64,000 bases of DNA from Channallabes apus. Its lineage: Eukaryota > Chordata > Actinopteri > Siluriformes > Clariidae. The stretch is taken from assembly GCA_030522415.1 (NCBI GenBank), contig CM060109.1, positions 26,744,892-26,808,891 on the forward strand, written 5' to 3'. The position numbers were made by a program, and so were the translations under genes. Below the pieces are notes generated by a model. That model searched no databases and had not been told where the DNA came from. It saw nothing but the letters and a program-made list of their open reading frames with translations. Position 1 is the first letter of the stretch. Each line of letters opens with the position of its first letter. Positions 34,158 to 46,794 of the stretch are shown piece after piece.

Positions 34158-34599
34158 AGACCTGGGGGCTGTTCCATAAACCAAGATTAGAGTATAATCC
34201 AGGCTTATTTCGGTTAGTCAGGCTTATTTTTGGTAGATTCAGTTTCATAAATCAAACTTAAAAAAGTTCAAACTCAGTTACCCCGGCAACTTATGCTGGC
34301 AAATGAACCTGGTCCGGGGCGGGCTAACTGTCAGGCTAAGTCTGAGTTCAGGCTTAACGAACATACCATTTATACTCACCTGCTGCTGGTAATTCGATGT
34401 CATTTTATGTTACTTAACCACTTACTTTTTTTTAAAATAAATAAATAAGGAAATGTACTAAACTAATAAATGTAAGAAATAAGGTATAAATAGACTAAGA
34501 AATGTTCAAAACTTGTGTGTTTAATTGGAGAGTTTGGTAATTAATTAAAAGTATATAAATAGGGAGCTGAACTCGTTTCCACTCGTTTTCGTGTCCTTT

Positions 34600-35851
34600 C
34601 ATAGATGAGGTGGTGGATGAGGGCGCTATAGTCTTGCGGAGGGCATTTCAAAGAGAGAACTTTCAGAGACAGGTCAGACCCATTGGCTTTTAATGACAGC
34701 TTACCTGTATGAGCGATATACTGTAGGTCCTCAAGAGATGGGATTGCATATATTTGTAGATTTCTAAGACAATACAAGCCGCAACAGAGCGCTCACAGTC
34801 CCACAGACGTGAGCATTGCACTTCGCTTTTTTGCCAGTGGAACATTTTTGTACACAGTTGGAGATGCAGAGAATATCAGCAAAGCATCAGTTTGCCGCTC
34901 TGTACGAACTGTGTACCTTTCTTTAAAAAGACTTCTCAATGTGTTCATCACATTCCCTGGCCACAAAGCTATTCGTACCATTAAACATGCCTTTTATGGA
35001 ATAGCTGGTAAGTTCAAATAACTCTATAAAACATGGAAATATTTCTTGACTGTTGATTTTACATGGGACATATTTAAAACAAAAATAATTTTCCTAGGTT
35101 TTCCAAATGTTATCGGTGCATTGGACTGCACTCATGTGCGTATTAAGTGTCCGTCTGGTCCACATGAAGCGGACTTTGTGAATAGGAAATCAGTACACAG
35201 CATCAATGTACAGGTACGGTCCCACTGAGATGATCTTGAAGGCTATGTTCTAGCACTGAGTGTTCTGTACTAAGCTGGGCACCAGTGTTTAGTTCATTGC
35301 AATTAAAATGTAGTGAGCTACAGGTTTCATTTATTTTAGATGATTAGTGATGCAGATTGCATCATCACAAATGTAGAGGCCAAATGCTAGTATGGTATGC
35401 TAGTAATCACAAATCGCAAAAAGTCTTAAAAAAAACAAACAAACTACATTATATATCTATTCATTCTGTCTATGCAGGAGAATTTTCAGGAGTTTTGCTG
35501 GGAGACAAGGGATACCCATGCCTGCCTTACCTCTTGACTCCCTATCAGGAGTCCTAGACAGAGGCACAGCACCGCTACAACATTGCCCATGCACGCACAA
35601 GAGGTCATATAGAGATGGCATTTGGGCTGATAAAGTCAAGGTTCCAGTGCCTGAAGCACCTCAGAGTGACTCCACCTAGGGCATGTGACATTGTAGTTGC
35701 TTGTGTAGTGCTCCATAACATTGCTTGTCTGAAGAGAGAGAGGCAACCAAGGATTGTTGAAGAGGAAGACTGGGGCAATGAAGCAGTATTGGAAGAAAAC
35801 GAAACAGACAGACTTATACGAGACACATATGAAAATAATTATTTTGCTTAA
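34600..35851 (+). pseudogene. Harbinger transposase (HARBI1-like), broken
   Basis: Recognisable exons are about 34600-35007, 35098-35213, about 35340-35395 and 35478-35851. The first encodes ISKASVCRSVRTVYLSLKRL (helix-turn-helix region). The second has [12 protein letters not shown] with the first catalytic Asp. The fourth has LLGDKGYPCLPYL with the second Asp, then IEMAFGLIKSRFQCLKHLR with the Glu. Exon 1 has several frameshifts, exon 3 ends in a stop, and exon 4 has a premature TAG at 35555-35557. The family enzyme inserts its element at short TWA-type targets. This copy is dead. Confidence 0.85.
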
Positions 35852-36016
35852 TATGGTCTAAACCATGTGTAGCCTTTAAAATTTTCCACTGGTCCCTCAA
35901 CTTTCTCCTTAGTTGAACAAACACACAGAAGTCAAAGTATTTAATGTGATTTGTCTTTATTCAGAGTGAATCTGCCTGTTAGGGGTGAAAACACAAATAA
36001 ATGTTGTGGAAAGTGA

Positions 36017-37112
36017 TCAAAAGGTAATGTTTTTTTTTTCTTTTCCTTTTTTAAAAATGGTAGTTCTACTTGCATTTTTCTGTAGCTGTTGAATTTCCAG
36101 CTCCAACTTCCTCATCTTCAGTTTTTTATACTGGATGTCGATATCAATGGCTTCCATTTGTTTAAGGAGGTAGCGTTTATACACTCCTTTTATGTTTTCT
36201 GGGTTCTGTAGCAACATAGATTTAAGGTATTTCATTGAATACTCTTGGCACATTGTTTTCATTTCTTAATACTCACTTTGTCCCATGTGGTCTCAGACTG
36301 AGAGGGCTCTAGAACAGTGTCAGCATCCTGAAAACACATTATGATCATTTTATCACACAAGTACACTTTTTAATATTCAATACAGTATCGCATGGAGCCT
36401 GTGACTACCTCAGGCCATACAGACACAGTCTCCTCATCCTCCTCAACTGATGGGCCTTCTCCCTGTGACCACTGATTAAACTCAGTTAAACTCATTAGCT
36501 TACATACTCACAGGCAACAGGATGTCTGGTGGATCCATGAAGCATACAGAATCTTTTGTCACTATGAAACCAAACATGATGCATTTTGGTAAAAAAAAAA
36601 AAAAAAAAAAATCTACCATTACAGTAACAAAAGTACCTCTACGTGACATTACTGCTATGATGTACTTAGGCTTACAATGCCTAAGGAAGGAGGAAATCAG
36701 GTAGTCAGGAAGGAATAATGATAAAACACACACCTTTTAGATCACTCCTTATACTAGGTGATATAATTTTACATGATGTCTTCTTTTTGGTCGCTGCAAT
36801 AAAAAACAAATAAAAAAAACCTGAATAGTTGCTGCTGCGTGAAAGCAATTAACGTTAGTTATTTACACACAAACTTTGCAATGTATTGTGACACACATTC
36901 AATGTTGATACAGTATTTTAAATACTTTACAACGCTACTTGCGCATTGAGACGATCAGCAATTTCCTGCCAACCTTTCTCTCTTGCTTTATTTATTGCCG
37001 CTGTATTGCCATTCTTGGTGATGACATCTTTAAATTCTTCAAATGTTTCCAAAAGCAAATGCTGTTCCGTTGCCGTGAACATCGCTGCTCTATCTTTTCC
37101 TTTTGTTGCCAT
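36017..37112 (-). pseudogene. Harbinger Myb/SANT-like DNA-binding protein
   Basis: Read on the minus strand, the first exon (37112 to about 36939, donor CAA|GTAGCG) encodes MATKGKDRAAMFTATEQHLL followed by EEFKDVITKNGNTAAINKAR and WQEIADRLNA, a Myb/SANT-like trihelix domain. A middle acidic exon (about 36480-36408; EGPSVEEDEETVSVWPE) and a last exon with a charged coiled coil (to 36017; YKKLKMRKLELEIQQL) follow. Such proteins help their transposase enter the nucleus and bind the ends. Splicing cannot be fully resolved. The exons look better kept than the transposase. Confidence 0.65.
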
Positions 37113-37345
37113 GGTAGCCCACAGTAAATCGATGCTCGACTTTTCAGGACTTTTAAACAATGGCGTGCACGCGCAATTATCTAGACTATTTAAACCTGAC
37201 TCAAATTAGTAAGATCACATGATCCTCAACTTACTGTTATGGAACCAATTTAAGCGCGGATGTTTAGCTCGGCTCATTCAAGTCAGGTTTTTCGACTTTA
37301 ATCCCCGCTTTTCTAAGCGGCTTTTATGGAACAGCCCCCAGGTCT

Positions 37346-38702
37346 TCCAAAAATTTTTTTTAAATGTTTAGATTGCTATAGAACTCAAACTAATAACATA
37401 ATTTTAGCATGTGATGTTTGGAAATACAGTAAATAAATGAATACATAAAAAATCACTACTGAATAACAACCAAAATAACTTTTATTCAAAATTAATGCTA
37501 CAAAAAAAATCTCCATACGTAAAGAAAATTTACCCATTTTTATCAACCAACATTTAACCTGATTTACAAAACATCATCTACATGATTGGCATTTCTTTGT
37601 AAATCAACTCTTGTTAACACAGCTGGTGGCATGCATGTAATTGCACATCAGATGATTTTTCTGCTTTATCTTTTCCTTGTTAACCCTGACCTTTTCCTGC
37701 CCCCTGTGCATTCTGATCAAAGTATAAAATATTTTACAAGACATTTTGTTAAAAAAGGTTTACCTCTCTTATGCATGGATGTTTTTAGAGAACAGTGTTT
37801 CCCAGACTTGGTCCTGGAGGACCCCTTGCCCTGCACATTTTAGTACTTTACCACACCCGCTTCAATTAGGAAAAGGCTGTTTGAGTAGTTAAATCAGGTG
37901 TGTAGGAGTTGAGAAAACAATCAAATGTGCAGGGCCAGTGGTTCTCCAGGATCAGTTTTGGGAATCACTGCCCTTTAATAAATGATCTAGAATAAAGGAG
38001 TCGTGAATATTTATTGTTCACCAGGCATCATTAAATTGTGGACCGAGTGACAGTTCTATTTAGGCCTTGATGTTTTTTTTCTGACAAATGAGAATAAATA
38101 ATACAATAGTAGTCTAGTGCATTATCACCATGAGGTGGGCGTGGGTATATGCATCACTCAACAGAGCCAATTACAGTCATATTTTACAGTGTATAGACAG
38201 AGTGGATGGAAGAAACATGGATGAAAGTCCAACAAAGTTTGTTTTACCCCAAGAAAAGGGAAGTAGCCTATGAAAACTGAACCTGCAAAGATGAATGGAC
38301 AGATCAATATATGTTTATTCTTCCTGCAGAAGTTTAAAATCAGTTTGCCTAATATGTTCTGAAATTATGCAAATACGAAGTAAATATATCCGCAGCAGTC
38401 CCGGTATGACAGAGCAAGCAGAATCCTTTCACATGCAAAGTTTAAACTGTCCACGTGTTTAACGTAGTGACTGAAAATTGACATTGAATACAGAGGAGCC
38501 AAAAAATTTATACACATTTCACCTTGTAAAATATATGCGTCCCTTCTGACTGTCACATGATAGCATCAATGATGAGGCAACTACTGACATCTTTAGAAGA
38601 AGAATGTTCAATTATTTGTCACATGTACTTTACAGCACAATGGAATGTCTTCTTCGCATATCCCAATTAGGAAACTGGGGTCAGAGCGCAGGGTCAACCA
38701 AC
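37346..38702. other. Intergenic region
   Basis: AT-rich, with one small repeat at 37793-37970. No coding potential is supported. Confidence 0.5.
37793..37970. mobile_element. Small inverted-repeat element (MITE-like)
   Basis: CAGTGTTTCCCAGACTTGGT at the left is inverted at the right (TTTTGGGAATCACTG, with CTCCAGGATCAG). The type is common in fish and resembles short hAT derivatives. No matching target duplication was found. Confidence 0.55.
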
Positions 38703-38705
38703 TTA

Positions 38706-39286
38706 TGCCTCTTTTCCACTGCACAGAACGGAACGACACGGTTCAGTTCAACTCACTTCGGTTCGGCGCAGTTTGGCTCGGTTTGCGCTTCCACTGCAGT
38801 GTAGTAACGCTTTAGCGTGGGCGGGATTACTCACGTGTCGTTTAGTCGCGGCGCTGCTACTGCCGTGATGTCATCGTAAACGCGTCACAAACAAACACAC
38901 AACAATGGAGCATATCGACGGCATGGTGTTCTTCATTCTCGGCATGTGGATGTTTTTAACAGCGAGACGAAGGAGTTTGTTTCAAAAGAGGCCGACGGTT
39001 AATACAAAAAGGCGCGTGCGATCCTTCTCTGGCTGTTCTAAATATAGCTGTTCTGTTGTGTCTCGTGTCGCAAGTTCGGTGATGCAGTTTTCGGTTTTCT
39101 CCGGCTAATCAGTGACCAGCCGTGTTTAAACGTCACGTTTTGGTAACTGTTCGGCGCGCTTGGAACCTCGGCTGAGGTGGTACTAAAAAAAGGACCAGGT
39201 ACCATGTACTGTTCCCAGTGGAAAACCCCCCAAAAGTGAGTAGAACTGAACTGTGTCGTGCCGTACTATGCAGTGGAAAAGCGCCA
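38706..39286. mobile_element. Harbinger-type small element
   Basis: TGCCTCTTTTCCACTGCA at the left is inverted at the right (TGCAGTGGAAAAGCGCCA). The 3-bp duplication TTA at 38703-38705 and 39287-39289 fits PIF/Harbinger. It carries a 67-codon frame (MEHIDGMVFFILGMWMFLTA, at 38905) which may be a vestige of a transposase N-terminus, and many GGTTCGGCG/CGGTT-like words near the left end. Confidence 0.8.
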
Positions 39287-39289
39287 TTA

Positions 39290-39425
39290 CAGCGCCCCTG
39301 GAGCAGATAGGGTTAAAGGCCTTGCTCAAGGGCTCAACAGTGGCAACTTGGCGATGCTGGGGCTCAAACCCCCGACCTTCTGATCAGTAACGCAGTAACC
39401 CACTTAACCGACTGAGCCCCCACAT
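39290..39425 (-). repeat. tRNA-type SINE fragment, minus strand
   Basis: The reverse complement starts GGGGGCTCAGTCGGTTAAGT and has GGGTTTGAGCCCC, similar to A and B boxes. GGGTTAAAGGCCTTGCTCAA is shared in form with the SINE at 46965-47156. Confidence 0.6.
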
Positions 39426-39949
39426 AATACATTGCTGTAAAAACAATATTAATAATACAAAACATTGCTGCCATAATTCAACTCATGTTTTTTTTAAACA
39501 GGGCATGGATAACACTTGTTGAAATGTGTATACATTTTTGGGCCTGTACTGTATTACTGAAATGCTATAGAAATTTGCTTATTTTTTTATATACTGTACT
39601 TACAATGAATGCACAAACAGGACATTCGAAGAACTTTTTTAAAAATGACATTTTAGCTCAGTACCTACGGTGCAGTAGACAAGGATAAGGGTTTTTTTTT
39701 TCTCGTTGTAAGTGTGTTTGGTGTAATTGAGTGACAGTGCCTTGGTTTACCAGGCTGATGGGTTGCAGGCGGAGTCAGGTGATTGTGGGCGGAGTCAGGT
39801 TTCTGCTAGCTGTTGCAGGAACAACATCATGGACATTGGAGGCTCGCGGTACTTATGCGTACTGACCGGAATGGGAGATTCAGATGAGCTTAAATCTGCA
39901 TTAAGGACTTGAAGACATAGATGAGAATATTTATGAAAGCATTGTTGGG

Positions 39950-40649
39950 TAGTGTTTTTTTTCTCCCCGGTGGCGTCGTTGTAAGCCGGAGCAGCGATGA
40001 GGGGATGCGGTCCGGGCTACAGGCGGAGACAGATGAGCGGGCGGCTAAACAGGGTTAGCTTCATTAGCTAGATGCCTTTACAGCATTTAGTATAGCTCGC
40101 ATTCATTATGTTCCTGTCGATCCTTTTTTGTTCGAGTTAAATGTTCACGAGGCGTTTACATTATTTGGTTTGACCCTTTCGGGTTTGTGAGTTGTGAGAA
40201 AACGTTCATCTTGCTGATCTTCACGGTATCAGGGGCGGCCTGTTCCACGCACACAGCCCGATAACACACTCCCAGCTGCGTGTGTATCTCTGTGTGTGTA
40301 TGTATATATATGTACACACGCTCTTATTCCAGCGGGCAGCACCGTGGCTGGGGCTTTAATCACGAGGGATGTAATAAGATATGGTGTGTAAATTGTCCTC
40401 TTCTGACCGTGTCAGTAAATTATATCAGGCATAAAGTGTAGGAAAAAGTCCCTGAATGTCCGAGTACTGTGAGTGAAATACGGTTGCCGGTGAGGAAGCA
40501 CGCACGCCTGCTATTCAATGCTAAACGCTAATATCAGCAAGCTAATCTAGCTAGCTAATGCTTAGCTGGCTGGACAAAACAATTAACACGTCTTGCAATC
40601 GAGAAACCCTTTTGGATCGTGGATGGGAGAGAGGATCAGGATCCTGACG
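39950..40649 (+). promoter_or_regulatory. MAN1A2 promoter and non-coding first exon (inferred)
   Basis: A CpG-richer stretch (about 39960-40060, CCCGGTGGCGTCGTTG, and around 40740) precedes the gene. A good donor GACG|GTATGT falls at 40649/40650, and a good acceptor TTTTTTTCAG ends at 41240, so an untranslated exon is spliced to the coding exon. The 5' limit is a guess. Confidence 0.45.
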
Positions 40650-41411
40650 GTATGTGGACACGATGTTAAACCAGTTTAGAGTTACCTCAGTCGGCCAGGT
40701 GTGACAGCTCGCGCTAGCTCAGTCTAACCGTTTCTGTAACGCCTCCAACAAGCGGGCGCGCGCGCTGCTGCTAGGCTACTGAGAGCTAGCCGAGCATTTT
40801 ATTGGGGATTAAATATATATACACTCGAAGCTTTTGTTGTAATTTTTCTAAATTGTGTTTGATTTTAATAAAGCAGTAATGAGATTTGTATTTTTGTTTT
40901 GTAAATGAAATTTTTAGACATGTTTGTTATAACATTAGCTTGCTATCTTTACAACGCTTAGCATTTCGTGTAGCTATGTGATTTCATGACGGCTGTCAGG
41001 TACGTAGTTCAGGTTATATTTTGTTCTAAGGAAATGCGTTTCCATCCTAGCATGCCAGTTTTTCTTGGTTAATGTTTCCCTCGAATTTCGGTTTAGAGTT
41101 ACACAGCAATATTAATTTTAGGTAAACCTTGCTCATCATAAGAGCCTGGAATTGCCATGGAAACTAACACTGCTGGCTATTCAGCTTCCTCAAGTCTATC
41201 ACACTTACCATGATTTAAAGTATATTTTCCTTTTTTTCAGATCAGAGTGAGGCTACTGGTTTGATGGACACAGTCTACCTTACGCACAGGATGTACTTAC
41301 CACACTGGCAGTTTTGCACTTGTTTGCTGCAATGAGATAGAAGTGGTGTACATGAGAGAACTGTGACATTTGCCTCTCTATATCCCCTGTTTGATATTTG
41401 AACATCAGAAT

Positions 41412-41716
41412 ATGACCACGCAAGCTCTCTTGCCACTCTCGGGGCGCAGGATACCCACTCTGTCTCCAGGTGCTTCGTCTTTCCCCCACCACAGGGCAAC
41501 CTTGCGGCTCTCAGAGAAGTTTATCCTTCTCCTCATCCTCAGTGCCTTCATCACCCTTTGCTTTGGGGCGTTCTTCTTCCTTCCGGACAGTTCCAAGCCC
41601 ATGCGTATTGACTTTGTGGATGTTTTGATACCCCACATCGAGCAAGGGAAGGAAGGACGTCATAACAGTGGGCAGGTCATACATGGCCAAGGAGTCCACG
41701 ATGAGCATCGACACAG
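41412..41716 (+). CDS. man1a2: MAN1A2 first coding exon (Golgi alpha-1,2-mannosidase IB)
   Basis: The exon encodes 101 residues plus two bases, ending DEHRHR at donor CACAG|GTGAGA. MAN1A2 is a type II Golgi membrane glycosidase that trims Man9 N-glycans to Man5. The cytoplasmic tail (1-36) has ALLPLSGRRIP and FPHHRATLRLSEK, almost the same as mammalian MAN1A2. A membrane anchor covers 37-57 (ILLLILSAFITLCFGAFFFL), followed by LPDSSK and VLIPHIEQGK. Only this exon lies in the window; the catalytic GH47 domain is downstream. The 5' untranslated part of this exon begins at 41241. Splice phase 2 at the end fits continuation into the REE-rich stem region. The residues just before DEHRHR differ in length from the human protein. 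Confidence 0.95.
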
Positions 41717-44000
41717 GTGAGAGAGAGAGAGAGAAGTTTTGTCATAAAATAATATATATATATTTATGGTTTTGAATTTGTAAGATGTTGGGGAATTTCC
41801 TTTTCCCTCTGTTAAATTGCAGGACTTTTTACACATCAAGTTCTAGACAAATAGGCAAGAGCAAGCAGACCTGTCTGACAAAATTTATTTTAACACAGGT
41901 GCGCCTCATTATCGGACTTGTATCTCTGAGCTTTGCTGATTGGTCTAACCAGTTTTTATGGTGCGATTTGAGACTTCCCCCACTATTGTCCCTAATTTCC
42001 TGCATGCTGAGTGTTTTAAAATTTCGGCCTGTTTGTCATTCCACATTCCAACAAACAAGTTGTTTACTATAAGTAGACCAGTGTAAGTAGGTCAAGTATA
42101 GGTATTGTACTAGTGTATGTACTTGTTTTACAAAGTCTTTTCTAGCCCAGGCCAATAACCTGTTTCTTGATCAGTTTATGATTTCACATTATACTGACAG
42201 TCGTTATTAATGCAACTAAATAAATTTTTTTTTTTTAAATGAAAACAATAATTCAAAAAAAGTGTTGCTTGCTGAATTGTGGTGGCCGAGAGTACATCCC
42301 TTTGAAGTCTCATCCCAGTTGTATCAAGACTGGCGTTACCAAGGCAGTATGTTTGTCATGTGAAGAGATAATGCATGGAAAGAAATGGTGAATGAATGAC
42401 AACTTCCACTGTCCTTATTACATAAAACACAGATTGTTTGATTTGCTTTTCTTTTTTTTCTTCTTTTGTGCACAACCAGTAATTGTTACAAATGATTCTT
42501 CATCAAGAAAATATATATTTCTATATTTATAATATTTGTACTATTAAACAAAAGATAATTTGGCTGTGTGACACCATGTCCTTCCGCTAATCACGCCGAT
42601 GATGTAAGCAGAATGTCAGTTTTTTTTAATAATAACTTGAGATAGAGGAGATTTATTATCATTCAGTCTGGCCAAGGTTTGTTGAGATTAAGTTGTACAG
42701 TGTTAACAATTTTCACCGGGCACTGAAAAAACATTACTGTGCTGTGTTTTGATTTGTTACAGCATTTTGCACAATCCACCTAACAAAAATTTAACTCGTC
42801 AGTGTGATGCAGGCTTTGTGCGCTTGTTAACGTCAAAGATTTCATGATGATATTTAATATATCGCAAGTGTATGCATCTAGAACAGGATGTGTAACAGAC
42901 CTAAATGAGTATTAGTGCTTTTATTATCAATGAGGGGGAAGCAGTGTAGCTGGCAGGCTCAGGCCCAGGCCCAAAGGATTCTCTGCCAGCTACAATCTGA
43001 CCTGTACAGGTGTACCTGACGTTGCAAAATCGATAATGGTGCTTTAGTAACACAAACAGAATGTTTGAATGAGCCATAAATATGCTGAGGAACTCGCACT
43101 TTCCTAAAGCTGTTTTTTTTTTTTTTTTGTTTGTTTTTGTTTGTTTGTTTGAGAATTTCTTTATACATCCACACCTTATGTAAGTCTCTCATTAAACTAA
43201 TGCAGAAAATTTCAGTCTGTCAACCTCTCAGGAAGGTAAGGTTTGAAAAAAAGCTGAAACCAGATGTTAACCATGGTTAGCAACCAGAACTTGTTCAGTT
43301 AGAGTGAAGAGCAGAGTTCGTCATCACCACTGGTGTTGTATTGCTTTATGTTCAGAAATATGTCTCTTTCTATTAGTTAATGTAGTTACTTCAGGAATAT
43401 CTTTGCTTGAAAAAGTAGCTTCTATAGAACAGTTTCACTTGACGAACTTGGTGAAATAACATGTTACTTTGTTGACCTGATGTTATCCTGTCTTTTGGTA
43501 ATATTTAAACACCATGCCACTTTACCCTGTTGAAATCTGTATTGTTTGACGTTCATGTCCAACATTATTTGTGCCAAACATCATATGGTACCAGATGAAG
43601 TAGAACAAATGTTTCATAAGCTCCAGTCTTGTTAAATTGCTTCCAGTTGTGCTAGATCAATAGGAAGCAGTCTGCTGGTTTGCTCACACCACTGTGAGGC
43701 CGCTTTAGTGACTTTACTGTCGTGTAGTTACTCATCATGAATAATATATTCTGTTTCCTGGTCATCTGCTTTCGTTCATCACCCATAGTGAGATTAGCTC
43801 ATCTGAGCTGTGGACATGGACACAAAACACATTGTCTGAAATTTGCTCTGAGCTGTGCCAGGGTCTGTGGCAGGCTACACACAGTTAGTCCAGGGTCTAC
43901 CACTCTTCACTGCATCATGTCAGACTAATGATTGTCTTGGAGTTGGATTAAAATAACGCATATGGCATTAAATACTGGATTGAAATATGGCATTAGGTAG
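41717..44000 (+). other. MAN1A2 intron 1, proximal part
   Basis: Intron sequence with (GA)n at about 41720-41733 and an A/T-rich run. A T-rich tract lies at 43111-43150. No repeat boundaries or genes are clear. Confidence 0.6.
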
Positions 44001-45164
<1,164 letters not shown>

Positions 45165-45189
45165 TTAGGTAGGTATCAACAATAACAAC

Positions 45190-45265
45190 TATCAGACATC
45201 AACTGTTCAAAAGAGATAATTGCACATTTTGCAAATACTTCACAATAGTTTTACAACGTAGAAAG
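45190..45265. mobile_element. Tc1-like terminal fragment
   Basis: TCAACTGTTCAAAAGAGATA, then TTTTACAACGTAGAAAG, parallels the fragment at 4860-5008. Confidence 0.4.
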
Positions 45266-45453
45266 ATTATTATTTTTTAATACATTTTATTTTACTCTTG
45301 TCATAGTAGTTGAGTAATAGTGCACATATCTCTATAAATAAAAGGTTTTGTCTAGACATTGGTCAGAGCTCGCTCTTTTAATAATATATTTAAGTTTCAT
45401 ATATTGGAGGACCCAAAACCAGTGTCAGAAAAATTAGTCTGTATGTCTGTCGC

Positions 45454-45550
45454 AAGGATCGGCAAAATTTCAATAAAACTTGTTCAGCCAGTGCATCAGG
45501 ATCATGCAAAACTGGTTGGACAAATTCTATTGAAATTTTGCCGATCCTTA
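45454..45550. repeat. Hairpin-forming inverted repeat
   Basis: Arms of about 38 bases (45454-45491 and 45512-45550) are complementary, starting AAGGATCGGCAAAATTTCAA and ending TTGAAATTTTGCCGATCCTT, with a 20-base loop. A few mismatches lie near the loop. Confidence 0.85.
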
Positions 45551-46794
45551 GATATTTGACTGAAGTTAAATCTGCGTCATCAATGAAATCAAAATGTTCA
45601 GTAGAATGTAAGAACCACAAGGTTTGACAATGTACTGTGAATGCGTCAAACTGGGCACATTTTAAAATTGACCGCTGGGCATAAAGTGATGAAACTTTTG
45701 CAGTGGTTAGTTATCTGCCTGAAATTTAACCTGCACCATAAGTTAAATCAACATTTTGAGTAAAAGCGATTTTATTAACAGTTATGTGCCATATGTAATA
45801 ATTTATATTAAAATAAGCTACTTTGCTCAATGTAAACAAAACCTCCAATAACATATCTATTGAAAAACTACACTGAATATTTTCACTGAGATAATGTAAT
45901 ATTTTCACCTCTAAAATAACAACACTGAAGTAGTGTTTGAAGTGGTGGTAAGTAAAGTGAATTTTAAACCCGTAAAAAAAAAAAAAAAAGAACATATGAA
46001 AACACAAAAAAGAGCAAAATAAAACATGGTATTAAAGTGCTTCCAGTTTCTCCAGAATCCAGCCAAAGACAAGTACCTATCTGATTCTCGTGTTCCCTCA
46101 TAATGAAGCTTGTAAAAAGCTTGTGCTTGCATTCAGATGTTGTATTGTCAGATAATGCTGATGGGGACAGTAGAGTTTGTTTAAATTTACATTTCAACTG
46201 CCTCTGTAGGAATTTTAGTTTTTCCTTTTACACACACGACGTCAAGTGTTTCAATTGTAGATAGTCAGGCTCAACAGTACTCCATTACGTTTACAGCCCA
46301 GCATGACCTTCGCTTTAAAGTTACTTTCAATTTACATGATCCAAATGAACACATTTTAGAAAGCTCTCTGGCTAGTTTTTCTAAATGACTACTTGAGTCT
46401 TACTCCATGACTAAAAAACGTATCAGAAAAAGACTTGCACTGCATTGTGATCTTTTTTTTTTCTTTTTTCCTCACCATTTTCTCTATTTTGTTTGTTAAT
46501 CTTTCTTATACTCACTTACATTAGAAACTCTTAGGATGGAAATGTTCCTGCATTCCTGTAGACAACCTTCTACATCATGAGCGTTTGTTCACGTACTTGC
46601 CTGTATACTATACATGTTACCGGGTGAGTTAATTAGGCAAACAACATAATGCAAACAAACGTGGTAACACTCTGAGTCTAGATTCCCTGTCGATCTTTAA
46701 GATGGTATTTATCTCCTGTTTACTGCTGCACAGTGACAAATATACATGTCAAAACAGTTAAGATACATCATACAGATGGAGTAATTGCTGGTCG

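Larger units (their letters stand above)
34158..37345. mobile_element. PIF/Harbinger DNA transposon, decayed
   Basis: The ends AAGACCTGGGGGCTGTTCCA (34157) and TGGAACAGCCCCCAGGTCTT (to 37346) are inverted. The symmetry runs through the bases where the short target duplication should lie, so the exact boundary is unclear. The two genes typical of this superfamily are present in divergent-end, convergent layout: a DDE nuclease on the plus strand and a Myb/SANT-like gene on the minus strand. Both are broken. Confidence 0.88.

Noticed and set aside
41405..41638. Minus-strand frame over the MAN1A2 exon
   Set aside because: Antisense shadow of a well-recognised coding exon.
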